64,000 nt of DNA from JAXLYE01 sp046351595 (GTDB lineage: Bacteria; Myxococcota_A; Polyangia; Palsa-1104; JAEUJZ01): the NCBI GenBank assembly GCA_046351595.1, contig JAXLYE010000001.1, positions 1,860,001 to 1,924,000 on the forward strand, read 5' to 3'. The stretch's first letter is position 1; each line of letters begins with the position of its first letter. Positions 39,294-47,702 of this stretch are shown here, in pieces. Under the pieces are notes generated by a model, which searched no databases, was not told the origin of the DNA, and was given only the letters and a program-made list of their open reading frames with translations. Made by a program: the position numbers and the translations under genes.

Positions 39294-40163
39294 ATGTCAA
39301 CCGGTACGAACCCCGCAGCCCCCGCATCTCAAGGTGCTCTGCCGCTCGGCCTGAGCGGCTGGGCCTTGATCCTCGGCGCCTCCAGCGGCTTCGGCGAGGC
39401 CGTCTCGCTGGAGCTGGCCCGCCGCGGCATGGACATCTTCGGCGTCCACCTCGACCGCCGCAACACCCTGCCCAACGTCGAGCGCATCACCACCGCCATC
39501 CGCGCGCTCGGCCGCAAGGCCGTCTTCTTCAACGTCAACGCCGCCGACGAGCAGAAGCGCAAGGACGTCTGCCAGCACATCGCGCAAGAGACGCAAGCCG
39601 GCCCGCCGACCGGCGGCGAGCCGCGCGTGCGCGTCCTCGTCCACTCGCTAGCCTTCGGCACGCTGCGGCCGTTCGTGCAGCCCATCGGCGCCAGCGAGCC
39701 CGCGGACCTGATCGGCAAGTCGCACCTCGACATGACCTGTGACGTGATGGCGCACTCGCTGCTGTACTGGACGCAGGATCTCCTGGCGCTGTCGCTGCTC
39801 GGGCGCGGCTCGCGCATCTTCGCCATGACCTCGGCCGGCGGCCACCGCGTCATCGCGCAGTACGGCGCGGTCTCGGCGGCGAAGGCAGCGCTCGAGTCGC
39901 ACTGCCGGCAGCTGGCCTACGAGCTCGGCCCGCGCGGCATCACCGCCAACGCCCTGTGCGCCGGCGTCACCGTCACCCCGGCGCTCAAGAAGATCCCGGG
40001 CAGCGACGAGATGATCAAGGCCGCGCAGGCGCGCAACCCGTCGCAGCGCCTGACCACGCCGCAGGACGTCGCCGACGCGGTGGCGCTGCTCAGCCACCCG
40101 CTGTCGGGCTGGATCACCGGCAACGTCATCAACGTCGACGGCGGCGAGGACATCGCGGGCTGA
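39294..40163 (+). CDS. SDR-family oxidoreductase, probable enoyl-ACP reductase (FabL/FabI type)
   Basis: A 289-aa short-chain dehydrogenase. The cofactor loop is LILGASSGFGEA near residues 25-36. The catalytic Tyr is in YGAVSAAKAALE: the Lys follows the Tyr by seven positions (Y-X6-K), the spacing of enoyl-ACP reductases rather than the usual Y-X3-K of classical SDRs. A HSLAFG motif (residues about 118-123) and the C-terminal ITGNVINVDGGEDI are typical of FabI/FabL. Enoyl-ACP reductase carries out the last step of each fatty-acid elongation cycle with NAD(P)H. Substrate preference cannot be read from sequence. Confidence 0.8.
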   Translation: MSTGTNPAAPASQGALPLGLSGWALILGASSGFGEAVSLELARRGMDIFGVHLDRRNTLPNVERITTAIRALGRKAVFFNVNAADEQKRKDVCQHIAQETQAGPPTGGEPRVRVLVHSLAFGTLRPFVQPIGASEPADLIGKSHLDMTCDVMAHSLLYWTQDLLALSLLGRGSRIFAMTSAGGHRVIAQYGAVSAAKAALESHCRQLAYELGPRGITANALCAGVTVTPALKKIPGSDEMIKAAQARNPSQRLTTPQDVADAVALLSHPLSGWITGNVINVDGGEDIAG

Positions 40164-40169
40164 GCGCGC

Positions 40170-40655
40170 TCAGTTGAGGATGCGCGGCTTGCCCGGCGTC
40201 CCCGACTGGGACTGAGACGAGGGCTCGCCGCGCTCGCGCGCCTTGGGCAGCGGCTGGCGCCCGGCGAAGCCGGCGTGCAGATCGTGGAAGAAGTCGATGC
40301 GCGCCTCGCCGAGCTTCCAGCACAGGTAGACCTCGCGCCCCTCGTGCAGGCTGTAGAAGTCGCACAGGCCGGTGTCCAGGTCCTTGATCTCGATGCCGGC
40401 CGAGGTGATGGCCTGGAGCTCCTGGTGCAGCGCCTCCATCAGGCCGACGAAGCGCGCCCGCTGCGTCCGCACCTCGGTCGGCCCATCGTCGCGCGCCAGG
40501 CTCTCGGGATCGGGGCGGTGGCCGAGGCGCTCGAGGCTCTGGTAGAGGCCCCGGATCTGCGACCGCATCTGCAGGATGCAGGTAAAGCGCTCTTGCAGCC
40601 ACGGCACCAGCGCGTTGGCTTCGTCGACGGTGAAGTAGCGCTTCTCACTCGGCAT
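40170..40655 (-). CDS. DUF2203-family protein
   Basis: A 161-aa protein with the DUF2203 pattern: YFTVDEANALVPWLQ at the N-terminus, a helical middle (MEALHQELQAITSAGIEIKDLDTGLCDF) and the conserved ending YSLHEGREVYLCWKLGEARIDFFHDLHAGFAGRQPL. Its molecular role is not known. The ATG at 40655 was chosen for the family N-terminus; the upstream frame is low-quality. It is convergent to the SDR gene, only 6 bases away, and divergent from the kinase gene. Confidence 0.85.
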   Translation of the reverse strand: MPSEKRYFTVDEANALVPWLQERFTCILQMRSQIRGLYQSLERLGHRPDPESLARDDGPTEVRTQRARFVGLMEALHQELQAITSAGIEIKDLDTGLCDFYSLHEGREVYLCWKLGEARIDFFHDLHAGFAGRQPLPKARERGEPSSQSQSGTPGKPRILN

Positions 40656-40908
40656 GGTCAGGACTCCGGGCCCGGTACGGCGGCAGCAGCGGCGGTGACA
40701 GCGGCGGCGCCGCTCGGCGTACAGTACACCACGCGGGCCGGCGTGCGGGACCCGTCTCGCGGCGACAGCGCGGGGGCGGCCCGCGCCCGTGCAGCCGCGG
40801 CGACAACTCGCGATCGCCATATGGTGCCCGGCGATGTAGATTGGTTCATTCATGCCCGGGGCGCGCCGCCCCGGTGACCGCCATCGTGCCAGCCCGAACT
40901 CCAGCCAG

Positions 40909-42717
40909 ATGACCGTCCCCATCAGCGCGCGACTCTCGCAGTCGCTGTCCATCCAGTCCAACGTCAGCTACGAGCTGCTGGCGCGCCCCGGCTCCGACGG
41001 TGACAACGTCCCGGTGCAGCTCGGCAGCGGCAAGTTCGCCAAGGTCTACAAGGCGTGGCAGCGCAGCGCCCGCCGCAACGTCCGGCCCGTGGCGATAAAG
41101 GTCCTGCACGACTGGGCGACGCTGGCCGACGAGCGCCTGTTCAAGCAGGAGATCGACCTGCTCAAGGAGCTGACCACGGTCCACGCGGTCAACGTCATCC
41201 GCACGCTCGACATCGTGCACCTGCCGCCGCTGGCGATGTGCGGCTGCGGCGTGGTCTATCACCCGCTGTGCCCGCGCGGCTGCGGCGTGCCGCTCGCCCG
41301 CAAGGAGCGCATCGGCAGCGAGTACCCGTTTTTGCACTGCCCGCGCTGCAGCTGGGAGCTGTCGGGCGAGGACGTGCAGCAGCGCGGCCAGGATCTGCTG
41401 CGGCCGCCGGCGCGCAGCTGCTGCCCGGCGCCGCGGCCCGGGGCCGGACCGGGCGCCGGGACACGCGGCGGCACGCTGGTGAACTTCGTCGACCGCGAGG
41501 TCGTGGTCATGGAGCTCATCGAGCACGGCCTGCTCGACTTCGCGCAGCTGCAGCGCGAGGCCCTGAGCAAGGTCGGCGCCCACGCCCTGCGCGAGCGCGC
41601 GCCGCACAGCGGCCTCGGCGAGCAGGCGCGGGCCCTGTTCGCCCCGGATCGCGATCAGGCGGTGGCGCAGAAGGTCTCGCTGCTGCAGAAGGCGCACCTC
41701 ATGGTGCAGCTGGCCGAGGCGGTGGCGTGGCTGCACGGCGAGAAGCGCATCGTCCACAAGGACCTCGCCCCCGACAACGTCATGGTCGAGCGCGTCGGCG
41801 AGGACGACGGCGTGCACGACTGGCGCGGCGAGAGCGGCAGGCCGCTGCGCGCGCTCCTGTTCGACCTCGCCAGCTTCCCGCGCTACGGGCTCAAGGTCAT
41901 CGACTTCGGCCTGTCCGACAAGGACGAGCTGTCGCGCTCGTGGTACGAGGAGCAGGACGTCGTCGCTTCGGCGGTCAAGATGCCGTACACCTCGCCCGAG
42001 GCCAAGCGGCGCAAGGAGCGCATCAACGAGCGCATCGAGTTCCTGGAGGAGCAGTCGGCGTTCCGCGTGCCGCGCAGCCTGCTGTCGACGTACCTGTCGG
42101 TGATGCCCGGGGATCTTCTGGCCGACACCGCCGACAGCCGGCACGACCACGACCTCGAGATCACCTCGGTGCAGGTCGATCCGAGCGGCGGCCACCTCGC
42201 CTTCTTCCGCGGCTCGCCGGCCGAGCACGCGCCGCAGCGCCAGTACGAGATCGTCCGCCGCATGGGCGAGCCGCACGACATCTACGCGACGGGCGCGCTG
42301 TTCTATTACATCCTCACCGGCCAGCACGAGGAGGTCGACCGCCTGGCCTCGCTGGTGACGCTGTTGCAGGAAGATCAGCAGCGCGAGCTGTCGCCGACGG
42401 CGCTGCGCGTCGACAAGTACTACTGCGGCCGCCGCGACGCCCTGCCCGAGCCCTACTTCGGCGACGAGCTCTTGTTCCTGATCCTGCGCGCGATGGTGCG
42501 CGGCCGGCCCGGCTCGTTCGTCACAAGCCGCATCGACCGCGGCCCCGAGCCGGCGCAGCGCCTGCTCGCCGAGACGCGGGCGCTGTACACGGCGATCCAG
42601 CGCGATCTGCTCGACGCCGAGGTGCGCCAGCGCGTGGGCCGCGGCGCCGCGCTGGTGGGTCCGGGGCTGGTCGCGGGCACGCTGCTCGCGACGCTGCTGG
42701 CGCTGCGCGGCTGCTAG
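40909..42717 (+). CDS. tail-anchored protein kinase-like protein with Cys-rich insertion
   Basis: A 602-aa eukaryotic-type kinase. Glycine loop LGSGKFAKVYKA, Lys in VAIKVL, catalytic loop VHKDLAPDNVMV (HKD in place of HRD), VIDFGLSDKD, and a proposed activation segment YTSPEAK are present. Between the N-lobe and the catalytic loop (residues about 110-150) lies an insertion with Cys residues in CGCG, CPRGCG and HCPRCSWEL, likely a zinc ribbon. Another 60-residue Pro/Gly/Cys-rich stretch follows. The C-terminus ends in a single hydrophobic helix (residues about 582-601), so it is probably tail-anchored with the kinase in the cytoplasm. Confidence 0.85.
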   Translation: MTVPISARLSQSLSIQSNVSYELLARPGSDGDNVPVQLGSGKFAKVYKAWQRSARRNVRPVAIKVLHDWATLADERLFKQEIDLLKELTTVHAVNVIRTLDIVHLPPLAMCGCGVVYHPLCPRGCGVPLARKERIGSEYPFLHCPRCSWELSGEDVQQRGQDLLRPPARSCCPAPRPGAGPGAGTRGGTLVNFVDREVVVMELIEHGLLDFAQLQREALSKVGAHALRERAPHSGLGEQARALFAPDRDQAVAQKVSLLQKAHLMVQLAEAVAWLHGEKRIVHKDLAPDNVMVERVGEDDGVHDWRGESGRPLRALLFDLASFPRYGLKVIDFGLSDKDELSRSWYEEQDVVASAVKMPYTSPEAKRRKERINERIEFLEEQSAFRVPRSLLSTYLSVMPGDLLADTADSRHDHDLEITSVQVDPSGGHLAFFRGSPAEHAPQRQYEIVRRMGEPHDIYATGALFYYILTGQHEEVDRLASLVTLLQEDQQRELSPTALRVDKYYCGRRDALPEPYFGDELLFLILRAMVRGRPGSFVTSRIDRGPEPAQRLLAETRALYTAIQRDLLDAEVRQRVGRGAALVGPGLVAGTLLATLLALRGC

Positions 42718-42732
42718 GCCGCGTGACGTGCG

Positions 42733-45222
42733 CTAGGCCGGCAGCTCCAGCGGCTGCGGGCGGCCGATGCGGTCGTCCTCGTCCTGCAGCTTGGCGAAGG
42801 CCACGGGGTCGGACTTCTTGAGCGCGCCGTCGGCCTTGTCGTCGCCGAGCAGCTGGCGCAGGCCGCGCACCGAGCCGTAGTAGTTGCTGGCGTCATGGTC
42901 CGCCTGGTTGATGCAGCCGCGGACCAGCGTGCGCGAGATCGGCGGCAGGTTGAGCAGCTTGAGCGCGGTGCTCCACAGGCCGTCGATGAAGTTCTGATCC
43001 GCCGGGAACTCGAGCAGGCCCGCGAGCAGCAGCAGGAGCGCGCCGCGCTGCCCGAGCCGGGTCGCGAGCGGCCCGGCCGCCGGCAGCAGCCCCAGGTCGA
43101 GGGCGCGGCGCAGCGCCTCGGCGGCGCACAGCAGGCGCTTGAGCTCCCACGGCGCGTGCCCGAGGAAGCTGTGGAACATGACGTCGCACAGGAGCTCGGG
43201 CTGGCCGGGCTCGGGGCTCGGCACGCGGTTGTAGCGGCAGACCGAGGGCAGGCGGCCCAGATCCACGGCGACGGCGCTGGCGGCGGCAGCGGCGGCCTGA
43301 CCGATCGGCACGTCGAGCGGCGGCTCGCGGTGGCTGAAGAAGCCGCTGGCGGCGAAGATGTACAAAAGCTCGCTGTCGCCGGGCAGGCCGCGCCACAGCT
43401 CGGAGTACTGGGTGACGCGGTTCAGGCTGCCCGCCGCCCAGCCCAGGCCCGTCGCCGCATCGCCGCCGACCTGCGAGGCCGCGACCCCGGGATCACGCGG
43501 CGTCGCCCCGCCCTCGACGTCGGACTGGATCTGCTTGAGCGAGAGGTCGAGGAAGCCGTCGTAGAAGTCGGCGCGCCCGTCCTGGTTGACGTCGGAGTAG
43601 CGCGCCACCACCAGCGGGTGGCCGGGGCCGACGAACTGCACGAAGCCGGGCGTGCGCGCCTGCTCGTGGTACCACTGCGCCTGCTTGATGCGCTCGCTGA
43701 GCTGCGCGTGCGTCTCCTTCTTCGCCATGCCCATGAGCAGCGCGACGAAGCAGTCGAGGCCCTCGGACTCGGTGACCTGGTTGGTCTTGGGATCGGTGCG
43801 GAAGAACGTCGAGTCCCACGACGAGTAGATGTCGGCCTCGGGGAACAGCTTGCCGACGGCGAAGCGCGTGGTCAGGCCCGCGCACTGGGTGTTCATCATC
43901 AGCTTGTAGCCGGCCTGCTTCACCTCGATGGCCGCGGCCTGCATGTCGAAGGCGCCGAGCTGCGCGTGGCGGTTGATGAGGACGCCGATGAAGCCGGCCT
44001 CGCCCATCTCGCGGTTCTCGTCCTGGGGCGAGGCGCTGCGGGCAAAGATCTGGATCTTCTCGCCGCGCGGCCCGACAAACGGCGCCTCCATGACGCGGTA
44101 GGCGCGCAGGCTGAAGGGCGGGCGCGGGCTGCCCTCGGGCGACTTGATCTCGGTGAAGCCGTGGTGGCGGCGCAGCGACTCGACCTCGCCCTCGTGGAAG
44201 TCCCACGCCGAGCACATCGCGAAGCGCCAGACCTCGGGCAGCTTGTCGTACGGCGGCGCCTCGCGGATCAGCCCGCGCAAGAGCGCCGCGGCGTGCTCGC
44301 GATCGGCCGGAGCGAGCGCCGGCGCGCGCAGCTGCAGGAGCTGGATGGCGTGGCTGCGCAGCGCCGAGAACGCGGTCGGGTGCGCCTGCTCGCGATCGAT
44401 CAAGGCGAAGGCCAGGGCCGCGGCCTGGTCGGCGACGGCGCGGAAGCTTGTGTCCTTGCGCACGGTGCCGAGGATGTGCGCGAGCACGGTCAGGCCGGCC
44501 GAGCGCAGCTGCGCCGCGGCGAGCGGGTTCGTCGTCGCCGCCTCGCCGCCGACCGCGGCAGCCTCCAGCGCCCCCGCGACCTGGGCGAGCAGCGCCTCGG
44601 CCTGCGTCGCGTCGAGGCGCTCGGGCCGCAGCGGCTCGTCGGGGCGGAAGGCGCTCGGCGGGAACAGGCACTCGAAGGTGCTGGTGCGCCGCGACGAGAT
44701 CCAGCGCGCCGCGGTCACCAGCGCCGACAGCGCGGTCAGGCCCGTCGGCGCCGGACCGGCCGCGCTCTCGCTGAACGTGCCGTCGGGCAGGAGGAACAGC
44801 GGCGCCGCGCCCGCGCGCCCCGCCGTGAGGTCGAGCGCCTGCCGTGGCCCGGGCGGCTCGGCGGCGGCCGGCACCACCGGCTCTACCACCGGCGGGACCG
44901 GGGCGACCGCCGGGCTCTGGCCGACGGCGAAGGCCGCCAGGCGCCGCCGCACCGCGCTGCGGCCGGGGAACAGCGCCCAGACCGCGCGGCCCGCTTGCGC
45001 CCGCACCTGCGCCTCCTGCTCGGCGGTGCCGGCCAGCGTGATCAGGTAGTCGCGATCGCCGGTGAGCAGCACGTGCGCGCCCGGCACCTCGCGGCGCGCC
45101 GCAAACGCCGCGGCGGCCTGGGCCCCGACGCTGTCGAGGGTAGCGGGCACGTCGACCCGGCCGCCGGCCACGAGCAGGCGGAGGACCAGCGGTTGCGCGG
45201 CGGGGGAAGGGCTCTGCGGCAT
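42733..45222 (-). CDS. large protein of unknown function
   Basis: I do not recognise this 829-aa protein. It begins after AAGGAGAGAG, has no signal peptide, an Ala/Pro-rich linker near residues 100-140, and a long alpha-helical part (for example RSHAIQLLQLRAPALAPADREHAAALLRGLIR). Near residue 545 it has a Ca-loop-like DVNQDGRADFYDGF, the dockerin/EF-hand type. A tract around residues 350-500 (MEAPFVGPRGEKIQIFARSAS; GFIGVLINRHAQLGAFDMQAA) is beta/alpha. It ends 16 bases from the kinase stop, convergent. Size and context do not point to one function. Confidence 0.7.
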   Translation of the reverse strand: MPQSPSPAAQPLVLRLLVAGGRVDVPATLDSVGAQAAAAFAARREVPGAHVLLTGDRDYLITLAGTAEQEAQVRAQAGRAVWALFPGRSAVRRRLAAFAVGQSPAVAPVPPVVEPVVPAAAEPPGPRQALDLTAGRAGAAPLFLLPDGTFSESAAGPAPTGLTALSALVTAARWISSRRTSTFECLFPPSAFRPDEPLRPERLDATQAEALLAQVAGALEAAAVGGEAATTNPLAAAQLRSAGLTVLAHILGTVRKDTSFRAVADQAAALAFALIDREQAHPTAFSALRSHAIQLLQLRAPALAPADREHAAALLRGLIREAPPYDKLPEVWRFAMCSAWDFHEGEVESLRRHHGFTEIKSPEGSPRPPFSLRAYRVMEAPFVGPRGEKIQIFARSASPQDENREMGEAGFIGVLINRHAQLGAFDMQAAAIEVKQAGYKLMMNTQCAGLTTRFAVGKLFPEADIYSSWDSTFFRTDPKTNQVTESEGLDCFVALLMGMAKKETHAQLSERIKQAQWYHEQARTPGFVQFVGPGHPLVVARYSDVNQDGRADFYDGFLDLSLKQIQSDVEGGATPRDPGVAASQVGGDAATGLGWAAGSLNRVTQYSELWRGLPGDSELLYIFAASGFFSHREPPLDVPIGQAAAAAASAVAVDLGRLPSVCRYNRVPSPEPGQPELLCDVMFHSFLGHAPWELKRLLCAAEALRRALDLGLLPAAGPLATRLGQRGALLLLLAGLLEFPADQNFIDGLWSTALKLLNLPPISRTLVRGCINQADHDASNYYGSVRGLRQLLGDDKADGALKKSDPVAFAKLQDEDDRIGRPQPLELPA

Positions 45223-45306
45223 GGCTCTCTCCTTCGGCAGTGAGGGCGAGCCTGTCTGGCGACTCGCCGGACGGAAACCAGAAACCAGGCGCGGCCGCGT
45301 CGCGGC

Positions 45307-46338
45307 CTACAGGAACATAAAGTAGCGCTCGGGGATGTCGTCGAACGCCAGCTCCTGGCCGCAGTCGTCGCAGCGCCGCGGCGGCGGCCGCCGCACCAGC
45401 TGCCCCGAGCCGTCGGTCAGGTCGCGGGCGACGTCCAGCAGGACCTCTTTTTCGCGCTGGCAGCCCCGGCACACATACGGCGCGAAGAACGACACCACCT
45501 GGGTGTTGTCGAGCAGGTTGCTGATCGCGTTGGCCTGCTGGACAAAGGCGATCGGGCACTCGTGCAGCCGGATGCGCGAGGCCCCGGTCAGCGAGCGCAC
45601 GAAGTCGAGCCAGCTCTGGATGCTGTCGGAGCTTATGCGCCGGAAGTCGCGCAGCTTGAAGTCGAGCTCCCCGCGCAGCTGCTTGAGCGGCGTCAGGTCA
45701 ACGGTGGCGTTTAGCACACCCGAGAGCGAGATCAGCAGCCCCTGGTTCTGCTCGCCCGGCTCGATACGGTAGTGGAAGCCGCGACCGGCGGCGGCGGCGG
45801 CGAACAGGTCCGCGATCTGCTGCCGCGCCTCGTCGCTGAGCTGCTCGAAGTACAGGGCCGCGGTGAGCTCCGGCGCATAGCTGACGGCATCGAGGCGCAC
45901 CACCCGGGCGATGGCCGTAACCTCGGTGCTGCGGCCGGGCAGCAGGATGCGCAGCGGCAGGCGCTCCTCGAGCGTGAGCGGGCGGGCCGCGCGCAGCAGC
46001 ATGCCCTGCAGCGACAGGTCGATGCTGGAGCCGAGGTAGGCGCCGGTCTGCCAGGCGGTCGGGCCGAAGCCGCCCGGGCCGCCCGGGCCGCCCGGGTCGC
46101 CTGCGCCGCCCGCCTCCGGGGCGCCATCCTCGCCGGGCAGGCCCTTTGGCGGCGGGCCCCCGCTGCCGACGCCCGGGCCCCCGCTGCCGACGCCCGGGCC
46201 GCTGCTGCCGGCGCCCGGCCCGACGATTTGGCCGACGAAGACCTGGGCACGCACGGGGAAGCGCTCGCTGGCCCGCCGCAAGAGCTCGCGCGAGCCTGGC
46301 ACCGGATCAGGGTGGGATGCGCCGGCGAAAGTCTTCAC
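45307..46338 (-). CDS. PilZ-like protein with STAS-like and zinc-ribbon segments
   Basis: A 343-aa fusion. Residues about 95-180 read as a PilZ-type barrel (SSIDLSLQGMLLRAARPLTLEERLPLRILLPG, then ALYFEQLSDEARQQIADLF). Residues about 190-285 resemble a STAS-type domain (GLLISLSGVLNATVDLTPLKQL; DFRRISSDSIQSWLDFV). The C-terminus has two CX2C pairs (CRGC and CDDC) as in a zinc ribbon, and ends RYFMFL. A Gly/Pro-rich linker encoded by three 21-bp repeats precedes the PilZ part. It is likely a cytoplasmic c-di-GMP-linked signalling protein. Confidence 0.65.
   Translation of the reverse strand: MKTFAGASHPDPVPGSRELLRRASERFPVRAQVFVGQIVGPGAGSSGPGVGSGGPGVGSGGPPPKGLPGEDGAPEAGGAGDPGGPGGPGGFGPTAWQTGAYLGSSIDLSLQGMLLRAARPLTLEERLPLRILLPGRSTEVTAIARVVRLDAVSYAPELTAALYFEQLSDEARQQIADLFAAAAAGRGFHYRIEPGEQNQGLLISLSGVLNATVDLTPLKQLRGELDFKLRDFRRISSDSIQSWLDFVRSLTGASRIRLHECPIAFVQQANAISNLLDNTQVVSFFAPYVCRGCQREKEVLLDVARDLTDGSGQLVRRPPPRRCDDCGQELAFDDIPERYFMFL
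46154..46216. repeat. 21-bp tandem repeat (three copies) in the PilZ-STAS gene
   Basis: Two identical 21-bp units and one variant, 46154-46216, encode the GVGSGGP-type linker. Like the 12154-12300 array, the unit is 21 bp, so slippage changes protein length without a frameshift. Confidence 0.75.
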
Positions 46339-46461
46339 AGACGGATGATATCACCGCGCGCGCGCCGGGCGGCCCGAGAGTGGCCCCGCAGTGGGAGGGA
46401 GCGGACGCTGTGTGGGGTGCGGCCCGCGCAGGGCTGGGCATGCGCCACGGTGCGCGTCCTG

Positions 46462-46467
46462 TATAAT
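46462..46467 (+). promoter_or_regulatory. TATAAT box
   Basis: A perfect TATAAT lies 59 bases upstream of the lipoprotein start. No good -35 element is present at 17 bases (CATGCG). Confidence 0.45.
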
Positions 46468-46525
46468 CCGGCCTCGTCGCAGCGGTAGCGCGGGCTGCGA
46501 CCCGAACCCCCAAGGAGGATCCCTT

Positions 46526-47581
46526 ATGAAGACGCTTACTCGACTGAGCTTGTGGGCTGGCGCGGGGCTGGTCCTGATCGCAACCGCGGCCGCGACCGGC
46601 AGCGGCTGCGACAGCGGCGGCAGCAGCAACACCGCGGACATGATGACGACCGGCAGCGGCGACATGACCACGACCGGCGCCGCCGACATGGCCATGGTCG
46701 GCGTGGCTCCCTTCGCCAAGCTCTCGGCCGGCTTCCGCCAGCCGTTCGGCACCGTCTGGGACCCCACCACCAGCGCCTGGTACGTCGCCAACGTCGACGG
46801 CACGCCCTCGGATCCGAAGTCGCTCAAGGACGGCAAGGGCGCGATCACCAAGATCCCGGTCACCGGCGGCATGCCCGGCCAGCCGGATCACGCCTGGCTC
46901 AACACCGGCCTCAACGCGCCGACCGGCATCAAGCTGTACAACAACAAGCTGTACTTCGCCGACGTCGACCAGCTCGTCGTCGTCGACATCGCGACCAAGA
47001 GCGTCGTGCGCAGCGCCACCGTCGCGCCCTCGGCGCAGGCCTCGCTGCTCATGCTGCCGACCTTCATGCTCGACGTCACCGTCGACCCGGCGACCGGCGC
47101 CGCCTACGCCATCGACGCCACCGGCGGGCGCATCGTCAAGTTCATGACCCCGCTGACCGCCAACAACACCGGCGCCATCGTCGGCAACCAGGGCGACTAC
47201 TCGGGCCCGAGCAGCATCTACTACGACATGGCGGCGGCGCGCCTGGTCATCACCGAGGCCGGCATCAACCAGTTCATCATGGTGCCGGGCGGCGTCAGCA
47301 CCGTGAAGCTCGACGGCACCGGCAAGATGCAGCTGGTGACCACGACGCAGAACGAGCTGGCCTTCGCCGGCTGCGAGAAGGACAACGCCGACTACCTCAT
47401 CGGCTCGCCCAAGGACAAGCTGATCTACCGGGTCAATGCCACGAGCGGCAGCAAGGTCGCGATCCAGAGCATCGGCGACGGCGCCTTCGGGCTCAACGAC
47501 TTCGGCATCGACCCGGCCACGCGCACCATCGCGGTGCCGGACGCCTCGAGCAACCTGGTGCTGTTCTACAAGCTGCAGTAG
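46526..47581 (+). CDS. lipoprotein with a beta-propeller-like domain
   Basis: A 351-aa exported lipoprotein (lipobox GSGC; Cys about residue 28) preceded by AAGGAGG. After a Thr/Ser/Met-rich linker it has repeated blade-like strands (GLNAPTGIKLYNNKLYFADVDQLVVVDI; FMLDVTVDPATGAAYAIDA; FGLNDFGIDPATRTIAVPDASSNLVLFYKL), the pattern of NHL/SMP-30-type propellers. The function is unknown; such propellers often bind ligands or proteins on the cell surface or hydrolyse lactones. It is monocistronic by spacing. Confidence 0.75.
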   Translation: MKTLTRLSLWAGAGLVLIATAAATGSGCDSGGSSNTADMMTTGSGDMTTTGAADMAMVGVAPFAKLSAGFRQPFGTVWDPTTSAWYVANVDGTPSDPKSLKDGKGAITKIPVTGGMPGQPDHAWLNTGLNAPTGIKLYNNKLYFADVDQLVVVDIATKSVVRSATVAPSAQASLLMLPTFMLDVTVDPATGAAYAIDATGGRIVKFMTPLTANNTGAIVGNQGDYSGPSSIYYDMAAARLVITEAGINQFIMVPGGVSTVKLDGTGKMQLVTTTQNELAFAGCEKDNADYLIGSPKDKLIYRVNATSGSKVAIQSIGDGAFGLNDFGIDPATRTIAVPDASSNLVLFYKLQ

Positions 47582-47702
47582 CGCCGCCGCGCCGCGGCCC
47601 CGGCGACACGTCCGGGGCTCTCCGCCGGCGCCCACCCGCAGGTCCGCCTCCCCGCGTCACCGAGCCGCCCGGGACCGCGCCCACAAAGGGTAAAATGCTC
47701 GG

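Noticed and set aside
46462..46467. TATAAT as proof of a complete sigma-70 promoter
   Set aside because: The -35 region is poor, so only the box is annotated.
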